Both the position numbers and the translations under genes were made by a program. The notes under the pieces are model-generated. The model saw only the letters and a program-made list of their open reading frames with translations. It searched no databases and was not told where the DNA came from. Below, piece by piece: positions 1 to 7,685 of a stretch of 37,940 nucleotides of DNA; position 1 is the first letter of the stretch; each line of letters begins with the position of its first letter. Origin of the DNA: a virus. The DNA lies in IMG/VR virus record IMGVR_UViG_3300037189_003621, positions 1 to 37,940 of that record. One strand, given 5' to 3'.

Positions 1-1392
1 CCAAACCTCCTGCACCAAGTATGGGAAGTACATAACAACAAGCACTATGCCCTTTGGGAAATGGGGCAACTTGCCTCAGTAACAGGTGACTGCTTTGTAA
101 AGATTGCTTATGAAGAGCCTTACGTAGATGGTATTGGTATCCCACAAGAAGGACGTATTCGGGTTATCCCATTGAACCCAGCGCACTGTTTCCCTGAGTA
201 CCACCCCCATGACCGTGACCGTCTTACTCGGTTCAAACTTAAATACCGTTTCTGGGGTACATCTCCAGAAGGTACCCGTCAGGTATACACCTTTACGGAA
301 ATCCTTTCTGATGACATGGTTCAGCAGTTTATTAACGACGAACTCATTGACGAATACCCCAACGCAATTGGAACTATTCCAATTGTGCATATCCCGAACG
401 TAACCATTTCGTCATCTCCTTGGGGGCAAAGTGATATATGGGATATTATTCCTCTCAATCGTGAACTTAACGAAAAGATGTTGGAAGTATCTGACATCAT
501 TAACTACCACGCAGCGCCGGTAACCATCATCACGGGTGCCAAGGCTTCCCAGTTAGAGCGTGGTCCTAAGAAAGTTTGGGCTGGTCTTCCTAAGGATGCC
601 AGTGTCTTTAACCTTGAATCACGTGGCGAGATGTCTGGTGCCTTGGAATACATCCAAGTAATTAAGCGCACAATGCATGAAGTTACGGGTGTACCTGAAA
701 CCGCACTTGGTCAGTTCCAGCCAGTATCTAACACTTCAGGTGTTGCCTTGGCTATTCAGTATCAGCCATTAATGAACCGTTTTAGCATGAAAAAGATCCA
801 CTTTACTAAGGGTCTTGAGCGTGTTAACGAATTGATTATCCGTACTGCCGCAATCTTTAGACCAGAACTATTGCAGTACAACCCTGCTGTTTCTGCTGAA
901 CCGGAAGCGGATCAACTTACACAGTTGGACCCAATGGATCAATTGACTTACAAAACAACTGTTCACTGGCCTGAACCACTGCCAGTAGATGTTCTCATCA
1001 AACTCAATGAGGTACAAGCCAAGATGCAACTTGGTCTTGAATCTAAGCGAGGCGCTCTTCGCATTCTCGGTGAAGAATTTCCAAATGAAAAGATGTTGGA
1101 AATCTTTGAAGAATTGCAAGACGATGCGTTAGACCAAGGTGCCCTTGACATGATGAGAGCACAAATCCAGCAAGCAATTATGCTCGCTACAGGAATGGTC
1201 CCCACCCCAGACGGTGGTGCACAACCTGTATCTGCTGGAGGTGCTAATGTAAGTAATGCGGGAAGCGAAGGTGGACCGTTGCCGGGTGTTGGAGCAGCCG
1301 CTCCAATGGAAGGCGAACTCGTAAATAAAATAGTATCCCGGGCATACGGTGGGCGCTTTGCACAACGCCGTAGTCCAGACGAAGACAACTAA
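1..1392 (+). CDS. Portal protein (5'-truncated by window edge)
   Basis: The portal forms the dodecameric ring at one capsid vertex through which DNA enters and leaves. The frame is open from base 1 through the first in-window ATG at 61, so the true start lies upstream and 463 codons are visible. The assignment rests on overall resemblance to myovirus portals, with an alternating beta/alpha body, a long helical stretch in the last third and an Ala/Gly/Pro-rich disordered tail (about residues 390-463), and on position directly before a coiled-coil scaffold and the capsid gene. No catalytic motif is expected. The terminase genes that usually precede a portal are outside the window. Confidence 0.85.
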   Translation, partial: PNLLHQVWEVHNNKHYALWEMGQLASVTGDCFVKIAYEEPYVDGIGIPQEGRIRVIPLNPAHCFPEYHPHDRDRLTRFKLKYRFWGTSPEGTRQVYTFTEILSDDMVQQFINDELIDEYPNAIGTIPIVHIPNVTISSSPWGQSDIWDIIPLNRELNEKMLEVSDIINYHAAPVTIITGAKASQLERGPKKVWAGLPKDASVFNLESRGEMSGALEYIQVIKRTMHEVTGVPETALGQFQPVSNTSGVALAIQYQPLMNRFSMKKIHFTKGLERVNELIIRTAAIFRPELLQYNPAVSAEPEADQLTQLDPMDQLTYKTTVHWPEPLPVDVLIKLNEVQAKMQLGLESKRGALRILGEEFPNEKMLEIFEELQDDALDQGALDMMRAQIQQAIMLATGMVPTPDGGAQPVSAGGANVSNAGSEGGPLPGVGAAAPMEGELVNKIVSRAYGGRFAQRRSPDEDN

Positions 1393-1443
1393 ACGTTTTA
1401 TTAAATAAGTTCCTAATAGCCAAACCAGTGAGGTTAAGTAATT

Positions 1444-2241
1444 ATGTCAAATCGTAACGTTCCCGAAGGGGACATCATTTCAGTTCCTATGGACGCTCCA
1501 ATGGTAGAGCAGTTTGTAGAGGACGCAACTAAGAAATCCCGTGTTTTTTCTGAGGATGAAGTAGAAGCCATCCGTAAACAGGAAAAAGACAAGATGTACA
1601 AGCGCATTGAAGATGCCGACACACGTGTAAAAACGGTGGAAGAGCAAATGACTATCATTGCCCAAGAGCGTGAATCTGCTCGTAAGGAAGCAGAAGAACG
1701 TTCTAAGCAAGAGCAGGAACTCATTCGCCAACGTGAAGTGGCTGAATTAAGCGCTAAAGAACTTCTTGCAAAACGTGAAGATGAGTTCAATGTCAAGATT
1801 TCCCAGATTGAACAGGACTATCGCACCCGTTTTGAAGAGATTGAACAACAACGTGCTCAGCAGGAAGCCCTGCTAGAAAAAGAGCGTGCGCTTCAAGCAC
1901 TTAACTCTTACCGTAATCGCCGTCTAAACGACGAGTCGGAAGGAATCATCCCTGAGTTGATTGATCTTGTATCAGGAAACACTGAGGAAGAGATAGAAAA
2001 TTCAATTGCCGTACTTCGTGAGAGAAGTAATGCTATTATTGAATCAATCCAACAAGCGACCCAGCAATCTCAGGGTCGGTTGCGGGGTGCGCCGGTAACG
2101 GCTCCCCCATACGGGCCAATGGAAACTCAAACGGAACACCAAACATTGACTGCCGAAGATATTCGGAATATGCCGATGGAACAGTATGCAAAGATGCGTG
2201 ACAGGCTCATGTCAGCCCGCCCTTCACGGGGCAGGTTTTAA
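1444..2241 (+). CDS. Capsid scaffold protein (coiled coil)
   Basis: A 265-residue, highly charged protein. Residues about 40-160 are an almost uninterrupted Glu/Lys/Arg/Gln-rich heptad-like coiled coil, flanked by an acidic N-terminus and a C-terminus rich in Pro, Gln and Arg. Coiled-coil proteins of this size between portal and major capsid genes are usually internal scaffolds that shape the procapsid and are then removed. No protease motif is seen, so the prohead protease is presumably encoded upstream or absent. A GAGG ribosome-binding site lies about 10 nt before ATG 1444. The role is inferred from composition and synteny. Confidence 0.75.
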   Translation: MSNRNVPEGDIISVPMDAPMVEQFVEDATKKSRVFSEDEVEAIRKQEKDKMYKRIEDADTRVKTVEEQMTIIAQERESARKEAEERSKQEQELIRQREVAELSAKELLAKREDEFNVKISQIEQDYRTRFEEIEQQRAQQEALLEKERALQALNSYRNRRLNDESEGIIPELIDLVSGNTEEEIENSIAVLRERSNAIIESIQQATQQSQGRLRGAPVTAPPYGPMETQTEHQTLTAEDIRNMPMEQYAKMRDRLMSARPSRGRF

Positions 2242-2278
2242 AACCCAATCATAACCACTATCCACGGAGGATAAACAT

Positions 2279-3364
2279 ATGGCTTTTCCCGGCCCCGCTG
2301 GTGGTGCAGTAACAGGTGCTAACCTTAGTTCAATTACGACTACAGGTTACTCAAGTGATGCAACACTTTCACCCGCAATTCAGACCATTTGGTCAAAAGA
2401 AATCTTGTTCCAAGCGATGCCAGTTCTTCGCTTTGAGCAGTTTGCTGTTAAGAAAACTGAACTTGGCGTTATGCCCGGTCTCACCGTTAACTTCATGCGT
2501 TACAACAACCTCTCGGTTGATGACTACGCTGGAGCAGAATTGGTTGAAGGTGTCCGTATGGACCCAGTTGCACTTTCTGCAAGCCAGATTCAAATTACAG
2601 TTAAGGAACAAGGTAAGTCTGTAGCCGTTACCGAATTGTTGCTCAATGCATCATTTGATGACGTTATGGCTTCATCTTCACGCCTTCTTGGTCGTCACAT
2701 GGCACAGTCTATGGACATCCAAGCACGCAACACCCTTTACAGCCCCGGAGTTCCTTTCGGTGGTGGCGCTGCTGTTGCTCCTTCGGTTATCTTCGGACGT
2801 ACCGCTGCTGCAACCCGTGGTTCCATCTCACCATACGATGCTGGTACCCTCGGTACGGCTTCTGCACCGGGATACCTCTCACCTGCTGCCGTTAAGGACG
2901 CAGTTGAAGTACTTGCTGGACAGAACATCCCACGCCTTGGCGACACATACGTTTGTTTCGTACACCCATCACAGAGCCGTGCGCTCCGTGACTGGCCTGA
3001 GTTCATTGAAGTCACGAAGTACGCCGCTCCCGGCAACTTCATGCTCGGTGAAATTGGTCGCTTGTACGACGTAGTATTCATTGAAACCACTCAGGTTCTT
3101 AAGGGTCAGGCTGGCACAGATGTTGTTGACCTCAACCCAGCATCTGCCGGTTACACAGATCCAATCGCTGACTCATACTCTGCAATCATGATCGGTGACA
3201 ACGCCTTCGGACAAGCCATTGCATTGCCAGTGGAACTCCGTGACGGTGGTGTCATTGACTTTGGTCGTGAGCATGGTTTGGCATGGTACGCAATCTGGGG
3301 CTTCGGTGTTATCACCGCAGAATCCCGTGTGCTTATCAACACTAAGGGTGGTGCTATCTCCTAA
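2279..3364 (+). CDS. Major capsid protein
   Basis: A 361-residue protein with the composition of an HK97-fold capsid subunit: a short Gly/Ala-rich N-arm, a stretch around residues 40-130 typical of the E-loop/spine region, and a C-terminal beta-rich A-domain ending in a short Gly/Ile tail. It is preceded by a strong GGAGG site at about 2265-2269. Codon use in this gene leans to C-ending codons more than its neighbours do, which fits very high expression. Its place after the scaffold gene and before a structured hairpin supports the call. Confidence 0.9.
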   Translation: MAFPGPAGGAVTGANLSSITTTGYSSDATLSPAIQTIWSKEILFQAMPVLRFEQFAVKKTELGVMPGLTVNFMRYNNLSVDDYAGAELVEGVRMDPVALSASQIQITVKEQGKSVAVTELLLNASFDDVMASSSRLLGRHMAQSMDIQARNTLYSPGVPFGGGAAVAPSVIFGRTAAATRGSISPYDAGTLGTASAPGYLSPAAVKDAVEVLAGQNIPRLGDTYVCFVHPSQSRALRDWPEFIEVTKYAAPGNFMLGEIGRLYDVVFIETTQVLKGQAGTDVVDLNPASAGYTDPIADSYSAIMIGDNAFGQAIALPVELRDGGVIDFGREHGLAWYAIWGFGVITAESRVLINTKGGAIS

Positions 3365-3381
3365 TATTGGAGATAGTTGTG

Positions 3382-3404
3382 GCGGGGGGTCTTCGGACCC
3401 CCGC
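3382..3404 (+). terminator. GC-rich UUCG-tetraloop hairpin after the capsid gene
   Basis: A stem with five consecutive G-C pairs plus T-A and C-G pairs closes a C(TTCG)G tetraloop at 3392-3395. One extra G bulges from the 5' arm (six Gs against five Cs). There is no following T-run, so it may act as a partial terminator or as an mRNA-stabilising 3' end for the abundant capsid transcript rather than a classical intrinsic terminator. It sits alone in the 75-nt gap between the capsid gene and the next gene. Confidence 0.6.
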
Positions 3405-3439
3405 TCCACTCATACACATTCACAAACTAAGGAGTAATA

Positions 3440-3673
3440 ATGACTACAAAACGTACACCTAGCATTTTTGCAGAAGAAACTTCTGAAGAGGAAGTCGTGG
3501 TCACCCCGGCTCCTCCAGCAGATTCTGGTTTGCGCCGTGCCCGTATAAAAGGCACTTGGACCATGTATTGGGGTCGTGCAATCTTTAACTTTGAAGATGG
3601 CAAGACTTACAATATCCCGTCGGATCTTTGGTCACACCTCAAGGCTCACGGGAACATCTACGACACTCTCTGA
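3440..3673 (+). CDS. Small protein next to the capsid gene, unknown
   Basis: A 77-residue protein with an acidic, Pro-rich N-terminal third (residues 8-30) followed by a compact basic/aromatic segment containing W38, Y41, W42 and W66. The architecture of disordered arm plus small beta domain and the location right after the major capsid gene would suit a head decoration or head-tail joining accessory, but no family is recognised. An AAGGAG site precedes ATG 3440. The downstream fibre gene starts 8 nt after its stop, so the two are probably cotranscribed. Confidence 0.6.
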   Translation: MTTKRTPSIFAEETSEEEVVVTPAPPADSGLRRARIKGTWTMYWGRAIFNFEDGKTYNIPSDLWSHLKAHGNIYDTL

Positions 3674-3681
3674 GGTAATTA

Positions 3682-4998
3682 ATGGGTTACACAATTCCCA
3701 ATGCTCCCGATGCATCCGTAACAGACCAATCTGAGCCAGATAGTGTAGATTTTGTAACCCTTGGTAACCGCTCTAGCGGTGTAGTTTCAGGTTGTGCAGT
3801 TACTGCCTCAGCCGTTGCTGACCAGAACGTAGTTGTTGCCAGTGGCGAAGTTTTATCTAATGGCACGTACTTTCCTGTTACAGGAACTACCCTAACCTTA
3901 GGGTTAGGAGATACGACTAGCCCTAGATTTGACCTTGTGGTGGTTAACTCATCAGGTACTGTGGTTAAGCGTGCAGGTACCGCTGGCAGTAACCCTACCT
4001 TTCCTGCCTTAACAACGGGCGATGTTCTTCTTGCCGCTGTATACCGTGCGGCGGGTACAGCAGATGTTGTTACGTCTACCCGTATTATTGACAAGAGCAT
4101 TACTCAGCCCAGCAATACAAAACGCACCGGTTCGGGAACCCCTTCCAACTCTTTAGGGACAATCGGTGATACTTATGTTAATACCGCTATCTCTTCTAAC
4201 AGTGGTCAATCCCAAGTATGGCTTAAGACTGCTGCTGCGCTATGGGAAAACCTTGCTGAATACACCGTTCCTGAAACTGATTTACTAGTTAATAACACCC
4301 TTGTGCGTCGTAACGGCAGTGGAAACTTTGCAGCAGGAACTATTACTGCCACTTTAACTGGCAACGTGACAGGCAACGTGACAGGCAACGTTATTGGTAA
4401 CCTCACTGGTAACGTGACGGGTAACGTTTCTGGTACAGCAGGAAGTTGGGCTAGTGCCAAAACAATTACTGTAAGTGGGAACGCATCAGGCTCTGTTTCT
4501 CTTGACGGATCAGCAAACGTTACTTTGTCTTTAGGCAGTATTAGCGCATCTAGTTTATTGCAAAGTGGGTCTGGTCCTGCAATGACCTTTAACTGGAACG
4601 GTCAAGGTGGTCAACCTAATTGGTTATGGGGAAGTAATGACGGTACAAACCATTACGTGTACAACCCAAGCAACTTTAACGTTGCTTTTGCCACCAACGC
4701 CACCAACGCTACCAACGCCACCAACTTAACTACTATGCGTAAAGGTACAATTGTTGCTAGAACCGGCCCCGGTAGTGGTGATGCGTACCTCTACGGCACC
4801 ACAGGTGGTGGTCTTTTTTCTATTCCACATGGACTTGGGTCTACTCCGTCTACAGCAATTGTTTGCAATGGAGATGGTGGGGCTTATGGTCTCAATCATA
4901 CTTTTTCTGTGCATAGTTTAGATTCAAGTTCTGTAACCGTAAAAGTTATTGGCTGGACCAGTGGTGACCTTCGTTGTAACTGGGTTGCTTTCGCCTAA
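3682..4998 (+). CDS. Fibre / receptor-binding protein with short tandem repeats
   Basis: A 438-residue Ser/Thr/Gly/Asn-rich protein. Residues 1-150 look like a beta-structured attachment domain. The middle is low-complexity and carries a six-fold four-residue repeat of the type TGNV (about residues 226-249) and a four-fold ATN repeat (about 337-348), both typical of trimeric fibre shafts. The C-terminus, with a PHGLGSTP stretch and a terminal WVAF, resembles the tip domain of phage fibres. It lies between head and neck genes rather than with the baseplate, so it could be a head fibre or a misplaced tail fibre. Function is inferred from composition. Confidence 0.7.
   Translation: MGYTIPNAPDASVTDQSEPDSVDFVTLGNRSSGVVSGCAVTASAVADQNVVVASGEVLSNGTYFPVTGTTLTLGLGDTTSPRFDLVVVNSSGTVVKRAGTAGSNPTFPALTTGDVLLAAVYRAAGTADVVTSTRIIDKSITQPSNTKRTGSGTPSNSLGTIGDTYVNTAISSNSGQSQVWLKTAAALWENLAEYTVPETDLLVNNTLVRRNGSGNFAAGTITATLTGNVTGNVTGNVIGNLTGNVTGNVSGTAGSWASAKTITVSGNASGSVSLDGSANVTLSLGSISASSLLQSGSGPAMTFNWNGQGGQPNWLWGSNDGTNHYVYNPSNFNVAFATNATNATNATNLTTMRKGTIVARTGPGSGDAYLYGTTGGGLFSIPHGLGSTPSTAIVCNGDGGAYGLNHTFSVHSLDSSSVTVKVIGWTSGDLRCNWVAFA
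4357..4428 (+). repeat. Six tandem 12-bp repeats (TGNV shaft)
   Basis: Six consecutive units of consensus ACTGGTAACGTG, each encoding Thr-Gly-Asn-Val or a close variant. The first three copies are nearly identical, differing by one to three bases, which points to recent slippage. The unit length is a multiple of three, so copy-number change would alter fibre length without shifting the frame. Confidence 0.9.
4690..4725 (+). repeat. Four tandem 9-bp repeats (ATN)
   Basis: Four units of GCCACCAAC, one with a single T substitution, encode Ala-Thr-Asn four times. They are in frame inside the fibre gene and, like the upstream 12-bp array, could expand or contract without disrupting translation. 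Confidence 0.9.
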
Positions 4999-5000
4999 CC

Positions 5001-5153
5001 ATGACAGACCGTCTTATCCCTGAACCTACCGGCACTGTTACTGACACCACAAGGGTGCGTAGTGTTATGACCCCCCGCCACCGTGAAACACAGCCACAGG
5101 TAAATCAGGCGTTACTGGATACCGTTCCCGGAGTTGGATCAGGAGATCAATAA
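5001..5153 (+). CDS. Small 50-residue protein in the neck region
   Basis: ATG at 5001 opens a 50-codon frame ending in TAA at 5151-5153, and the last A of that stop is the first base of the next gene's ATG (TAATG), indicating translational coupling. It begins 2 nt after the fibre stop. The product is hydrophilic, with several Thr, Pro, Arg and Gln residues and no membrane segment or known motif. Tight packing between two virion genes is the main argument that it is real. The function is unknown. Confidence 0.65.
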   Translation: MTDRLIPEPTGTVTDTTRVRSVMTPRHRETQPQVNQALLDTVPGVGSGDQ

Positions 5154-5950
5154 TGGCTTTAACACCTTTAGAGCACACAGTCCAACTTGCACGTAACTAT
5201 TTGCGTGACTTCCCTAAATTCTTTCAGGTTTCTTTTGATGCTGTTGGGCGCACTTTTGAAGTAGGTCAGCCTAACATTGACCCTACAACCGTATGGATTG
5301 CCACAACTGTGGGCGGTAGCGCAACTCCTCTAACTTCTTCTGCTTACACACTGGATCACCGAAATGGTGTGTTGCGGTTAACTAACACCCCAGCGGCTAA
5401 TACTCAACTTTTGGTTGAAGGTTATTACTACGAATGGATTCTTCCAGAAGACCTCCAGTTCTACGCACAACGTTCTATTAACTACCACCTGCCCACAATC
5501 CGTATACCATTAGAAAATGCTACTCCGGCTGTATTAGACGTTGTAGGTCTTGGAGCGCTTGTAGAGGCTCTACAGGCCCTAATGACGGAGTATGCACGTG
5601 ACATTGACGTAATGACTTCTGAGTCTGTCCATATCCCCGGCTCCCAGCGGTTTCGGATGCTTCAAAGTTTGTGCCAACAATGGGAAGTTGAATACCGTAG
5701 ACACGCTAATAACTTGAATATTGGTCCTGAACGCATTGAACAATTGAGTCTTCGTCGGATGTCCCGTACTACTAACCGCCTTGTGCCCCTTTACAAGTCC
5801 AAGGAAATTGGGGACTACGGACCAATTGAGCGTATTTTTGCTGAAGAGTCTGAAGGTCATATCCTTATTGAAACTGAAGAAGACTTGCGTACCGACGTAT
5901 TTATTGACATGGACCCCGAAACTGGGGTCACTAGCAATGCGTTCTACTAA
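5153..5950 (+). CDS. Head-tail connector / neck protein
   Basis: A 265-residue protein. The first 95 residues look like a beta-sandwich, followed by a mostly helical body with an acidic C-terminal segment. Size, order (after capsid, before a 178-residue and a 139-residue protein, then sheath) and mixed alpha/beta composition fit an adaptor or neck protein joining portal to tail. The start is set by the TAATG overlap with the preceding small gene, and it is coupled by one base to the next gene (TAATG at 5948-5952). No specific family signature was recognised, so the exact neck role is inferred. Confidence 0.6.
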   Translation: MALTPLEHTVQLARNYLRDFPKFFQVSFDAVGRTFEVGQPNIDPTTVWIATTVGGSATPLTSSAYTLDHRNGVLRLTNTPAANTQLLVEGYYYEWILPEDLQFYAQRSINYHLPTIRIPLENATPAVLDVVGLGALVEALQALMTEYARDIDVMTSESVHIPGSQRFRMLQSLCQQWEVEYRRHANNLNIGPERIEQLSLRRMSRTTNRLVPLYKSKEIGDYGPIERIFAEESEGHILIETEEDLRTDVFIDMDPETGVTSNAFY

Positions 5951-6486
5951 TGGATGCTCGTAGAGAACTAGGGTTAATCCGCAAGCAGTACCGTGAATAC
6001 CACCGCAAGGTTGGGGAAACGGTTGTGTGGTTTGAATACTCACCTTTTGCCGCTGCTGCTAGTGCAGGCTCTACCTACGATGATGTCTATGACGAAGGTA
6101 ATGTTGGCACAGGTGGTCGTAAATATAAAACAGGAATAACAATTCCCGTTCTTCTTATTACCGAATCAGAAGATACAAAGCGAGCCATCCCTGAAGGTCG
6201 CCAACCTGTACAACTTGTAAACCTTGTAGCGTCCATTGAAGACATGCGAGTAGCAGGAGTGCAGTCTCCGTTTGAATACCAAGCCCATCTCAATGACATC
6301 TTTATGTATGACGGTAGATACATGGCGGTACAGTCTTACAAAGTTCGTGGGCGTGCTCGTGATGACGTACTGGTAGTTGTTGAAGGCTTGGAACTTTACA
6401 TTGACCAAGAGTTTCCTTTTGATACAGGACCAGCGCCAATGACTGTGAAGAACCTCCCTTGGCCTTCAACCCTAGGCAATACCTGA
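5950..6486 (+). CDS. Head closure / neck protein
   Basis: A 178-residue protein with a basic helical N-terminus and a beta-rich remainder, including an acidic stretch near residue 45. It lies between the connector and tail-completion genes, where head-closure proteins of about this size normally sit, and its start overlaps the previous stop by one base. I infer a stopper or neck function. There is no catalytic motif, and the final 20 residues are Pro-rich and probably extended. Confidence 0.55.
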   Translation: MDARRELGLIRKQYREYHRKVGETVVWFEYSPFAAAASAGSTYDDVYDEGNVGTGGRKYKTGITIPVLLITESEDTKRAIPEGRQPVQLVNLVASIEDMRVAGVQSPFEYQAHLNDIFMYDGRYMAVQSYKVRGRARDDVLVVVEGLELYIDQEFPFDTGPAPMTVKNLPWPSTLGNT

Positions 6487-6548
6487 TAAACTAAAAGTAA
6501 TCTTAGCGTGCGCTAGGAGGTCCAACGCCTAGAACTCTGGAGTGTGCC

Positions 6549-6968
6549 ATGACTGGCTCTTCTTCTTCTTATACATCCACGAGTTCTAAAGGCGTATTTA
6601 CGAAGTCATTTGGGGTCATTGATTACGCCCAAAACATCCTGTCAAAGTACGACGAAATCCTTATGCAAGCGTTTAAAGATAACGCTAAGGCTGAACAAGC
6701 CCGTGTTCAAAAAGAAGCCAATACACGGGAATCAGGATGGAAAGATATATCCGATAAAATAAAAGTTGCATATGACCATGAGGGTCGGCAGTTTTCTTAT
6801 TCTATTGAGGGCGATGAATCCACCCAGTCTCACGCAATGACCCTTGAATACGGTGATGGTACTAACCCACCTGATCCACTACTTCGTACAAGTGCTATCG
6901 GTAGCCAACATGATATGTCTACTGACATTAACCAAACTCTGCGTACCGGACTGTCGGGCGGTCTTTAA
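6549..6968 (+). CDS. Probable tail-completion (neck) protein
   Basis: A 139-residue protein with a Ser/Thr-rich start, an amphipathic helical segment (about residues 25-65), then a beta-rich part containing a Gly-Asp-Gly-Thr-Asn-Pro-Pro stretch near residue 103. Size and position just before the tail-terminator-like gene match HK97-gp10-type tail-completion proteins, but I cannot confirm the family by eye. A TGGAGTG ribosome-binding site lies 5-10 nt upstream. The 62-nt gap before it contains two alternative hairpins. The stop overlaps the next ATG (TAATG). Confidence 0.5.
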   Translation: MTGSSSSYTSTSSKGVFTKSFGVIDYAQNILSKYDEILMQAFKDNAKAEQARVQKEANTRESGWKDISDKIKVAYDHEGRQFSYSIEGDESTQSHAMTLEYGDGTNPPDPLLRTSAIGSQHDMSTDINQTLRTGLSGGL

Positions 6969-7639
6969 TGGCTAAGATTGGATTCCTTCTTGCCGAAGAC
7001 GAGGCTATTAAAAAGCGTTTAACGGGTTTAACTGTGACTGATGATCGTGATGCCTCACGTGATGTTCAAGTGTTCTTTCGGTACCCAGAGGGTGAAACCG
7101 AACGCCACTACCCGTTCATTACAATTGAAATGATTGACCTTATCCATGCTCGCAATAGGCAACATTCAGAGTTAGAGTTAAATTATTACAACACAGCGGG
7201 TGGTGCGTCTGCTCCTGCTAACTGGCAAAAAGCACCCAATGCCCTTACGTATTGGCCTAGTGAATCCTCTAACTTCTCTCAGTTTGCCAATAAAAACAGT
7301 TTCCCCATCTTGTCTACCAACGAGTTTGTCCCTATAGACCTTGTTTACCAGATTTCTACCTACACCCGTACTGCTCTACATGACCGCCAAATGACATCTT
7401 TGATGCTCCGTAAGGTTTTCCCGTTTAGGCGGGGGTCAATCCATGTGGACGCTGACAACACAGACCGTCGTTTGGAACTTTTGGACTGGACTACGGCTGA
7501 CCTACTGGATGCCGAAGCAGGATACCGCAAGCGCATTTTTCGCAAAATCTACACGTTGCAGATGGGGGCAGAGTTGCCATCCACTGATGTATATGGAACC
7601 AAGCAAGTATCTAAAGTAATCGCTAATATTGAGTACTAA
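6968..7639 (+). CDS. Probable tail terminator protein
   Basis: A 223-residue alpha/beta protein beginning one base inside the previous stop. It contains strongly hydrophobic beta strands (for example around residues 46-56 and 118-127) separated by a Ser/Asn-rich insertion, and a basic helical segment near 145-155. A protein of this size between tail completion and sheath is usually the tail terminator that caps the tube and sheath and docks it to the head. The assignment is by synteny and fold impression, without a diagnostic motif. Confidence 0.5.
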   Translation: MAKIGFLLAEDEAIKKRLTGLTVTDDRDASRDVQVFFRYPEGETERHYPFITIEMIDLIHARNRQHSELELNYYNTAGGASAPANWQKAPNALTYWPSESSNFSQFANKNSFPILSTNEFVPIDLVYQISTYTRTALHDRQMTSLMLRKVFPFRRGSIHVDADNTDRRLELLDWTTADLLDAEAGYRKRIFRKIYTLQMGAELPSTDVYGTKQVSKVIANIEY

Positions 7640-7685
7640 GGTTTTAAATGTTTTCTCTGTCTACCCACATATTTAGGAGTTTATA

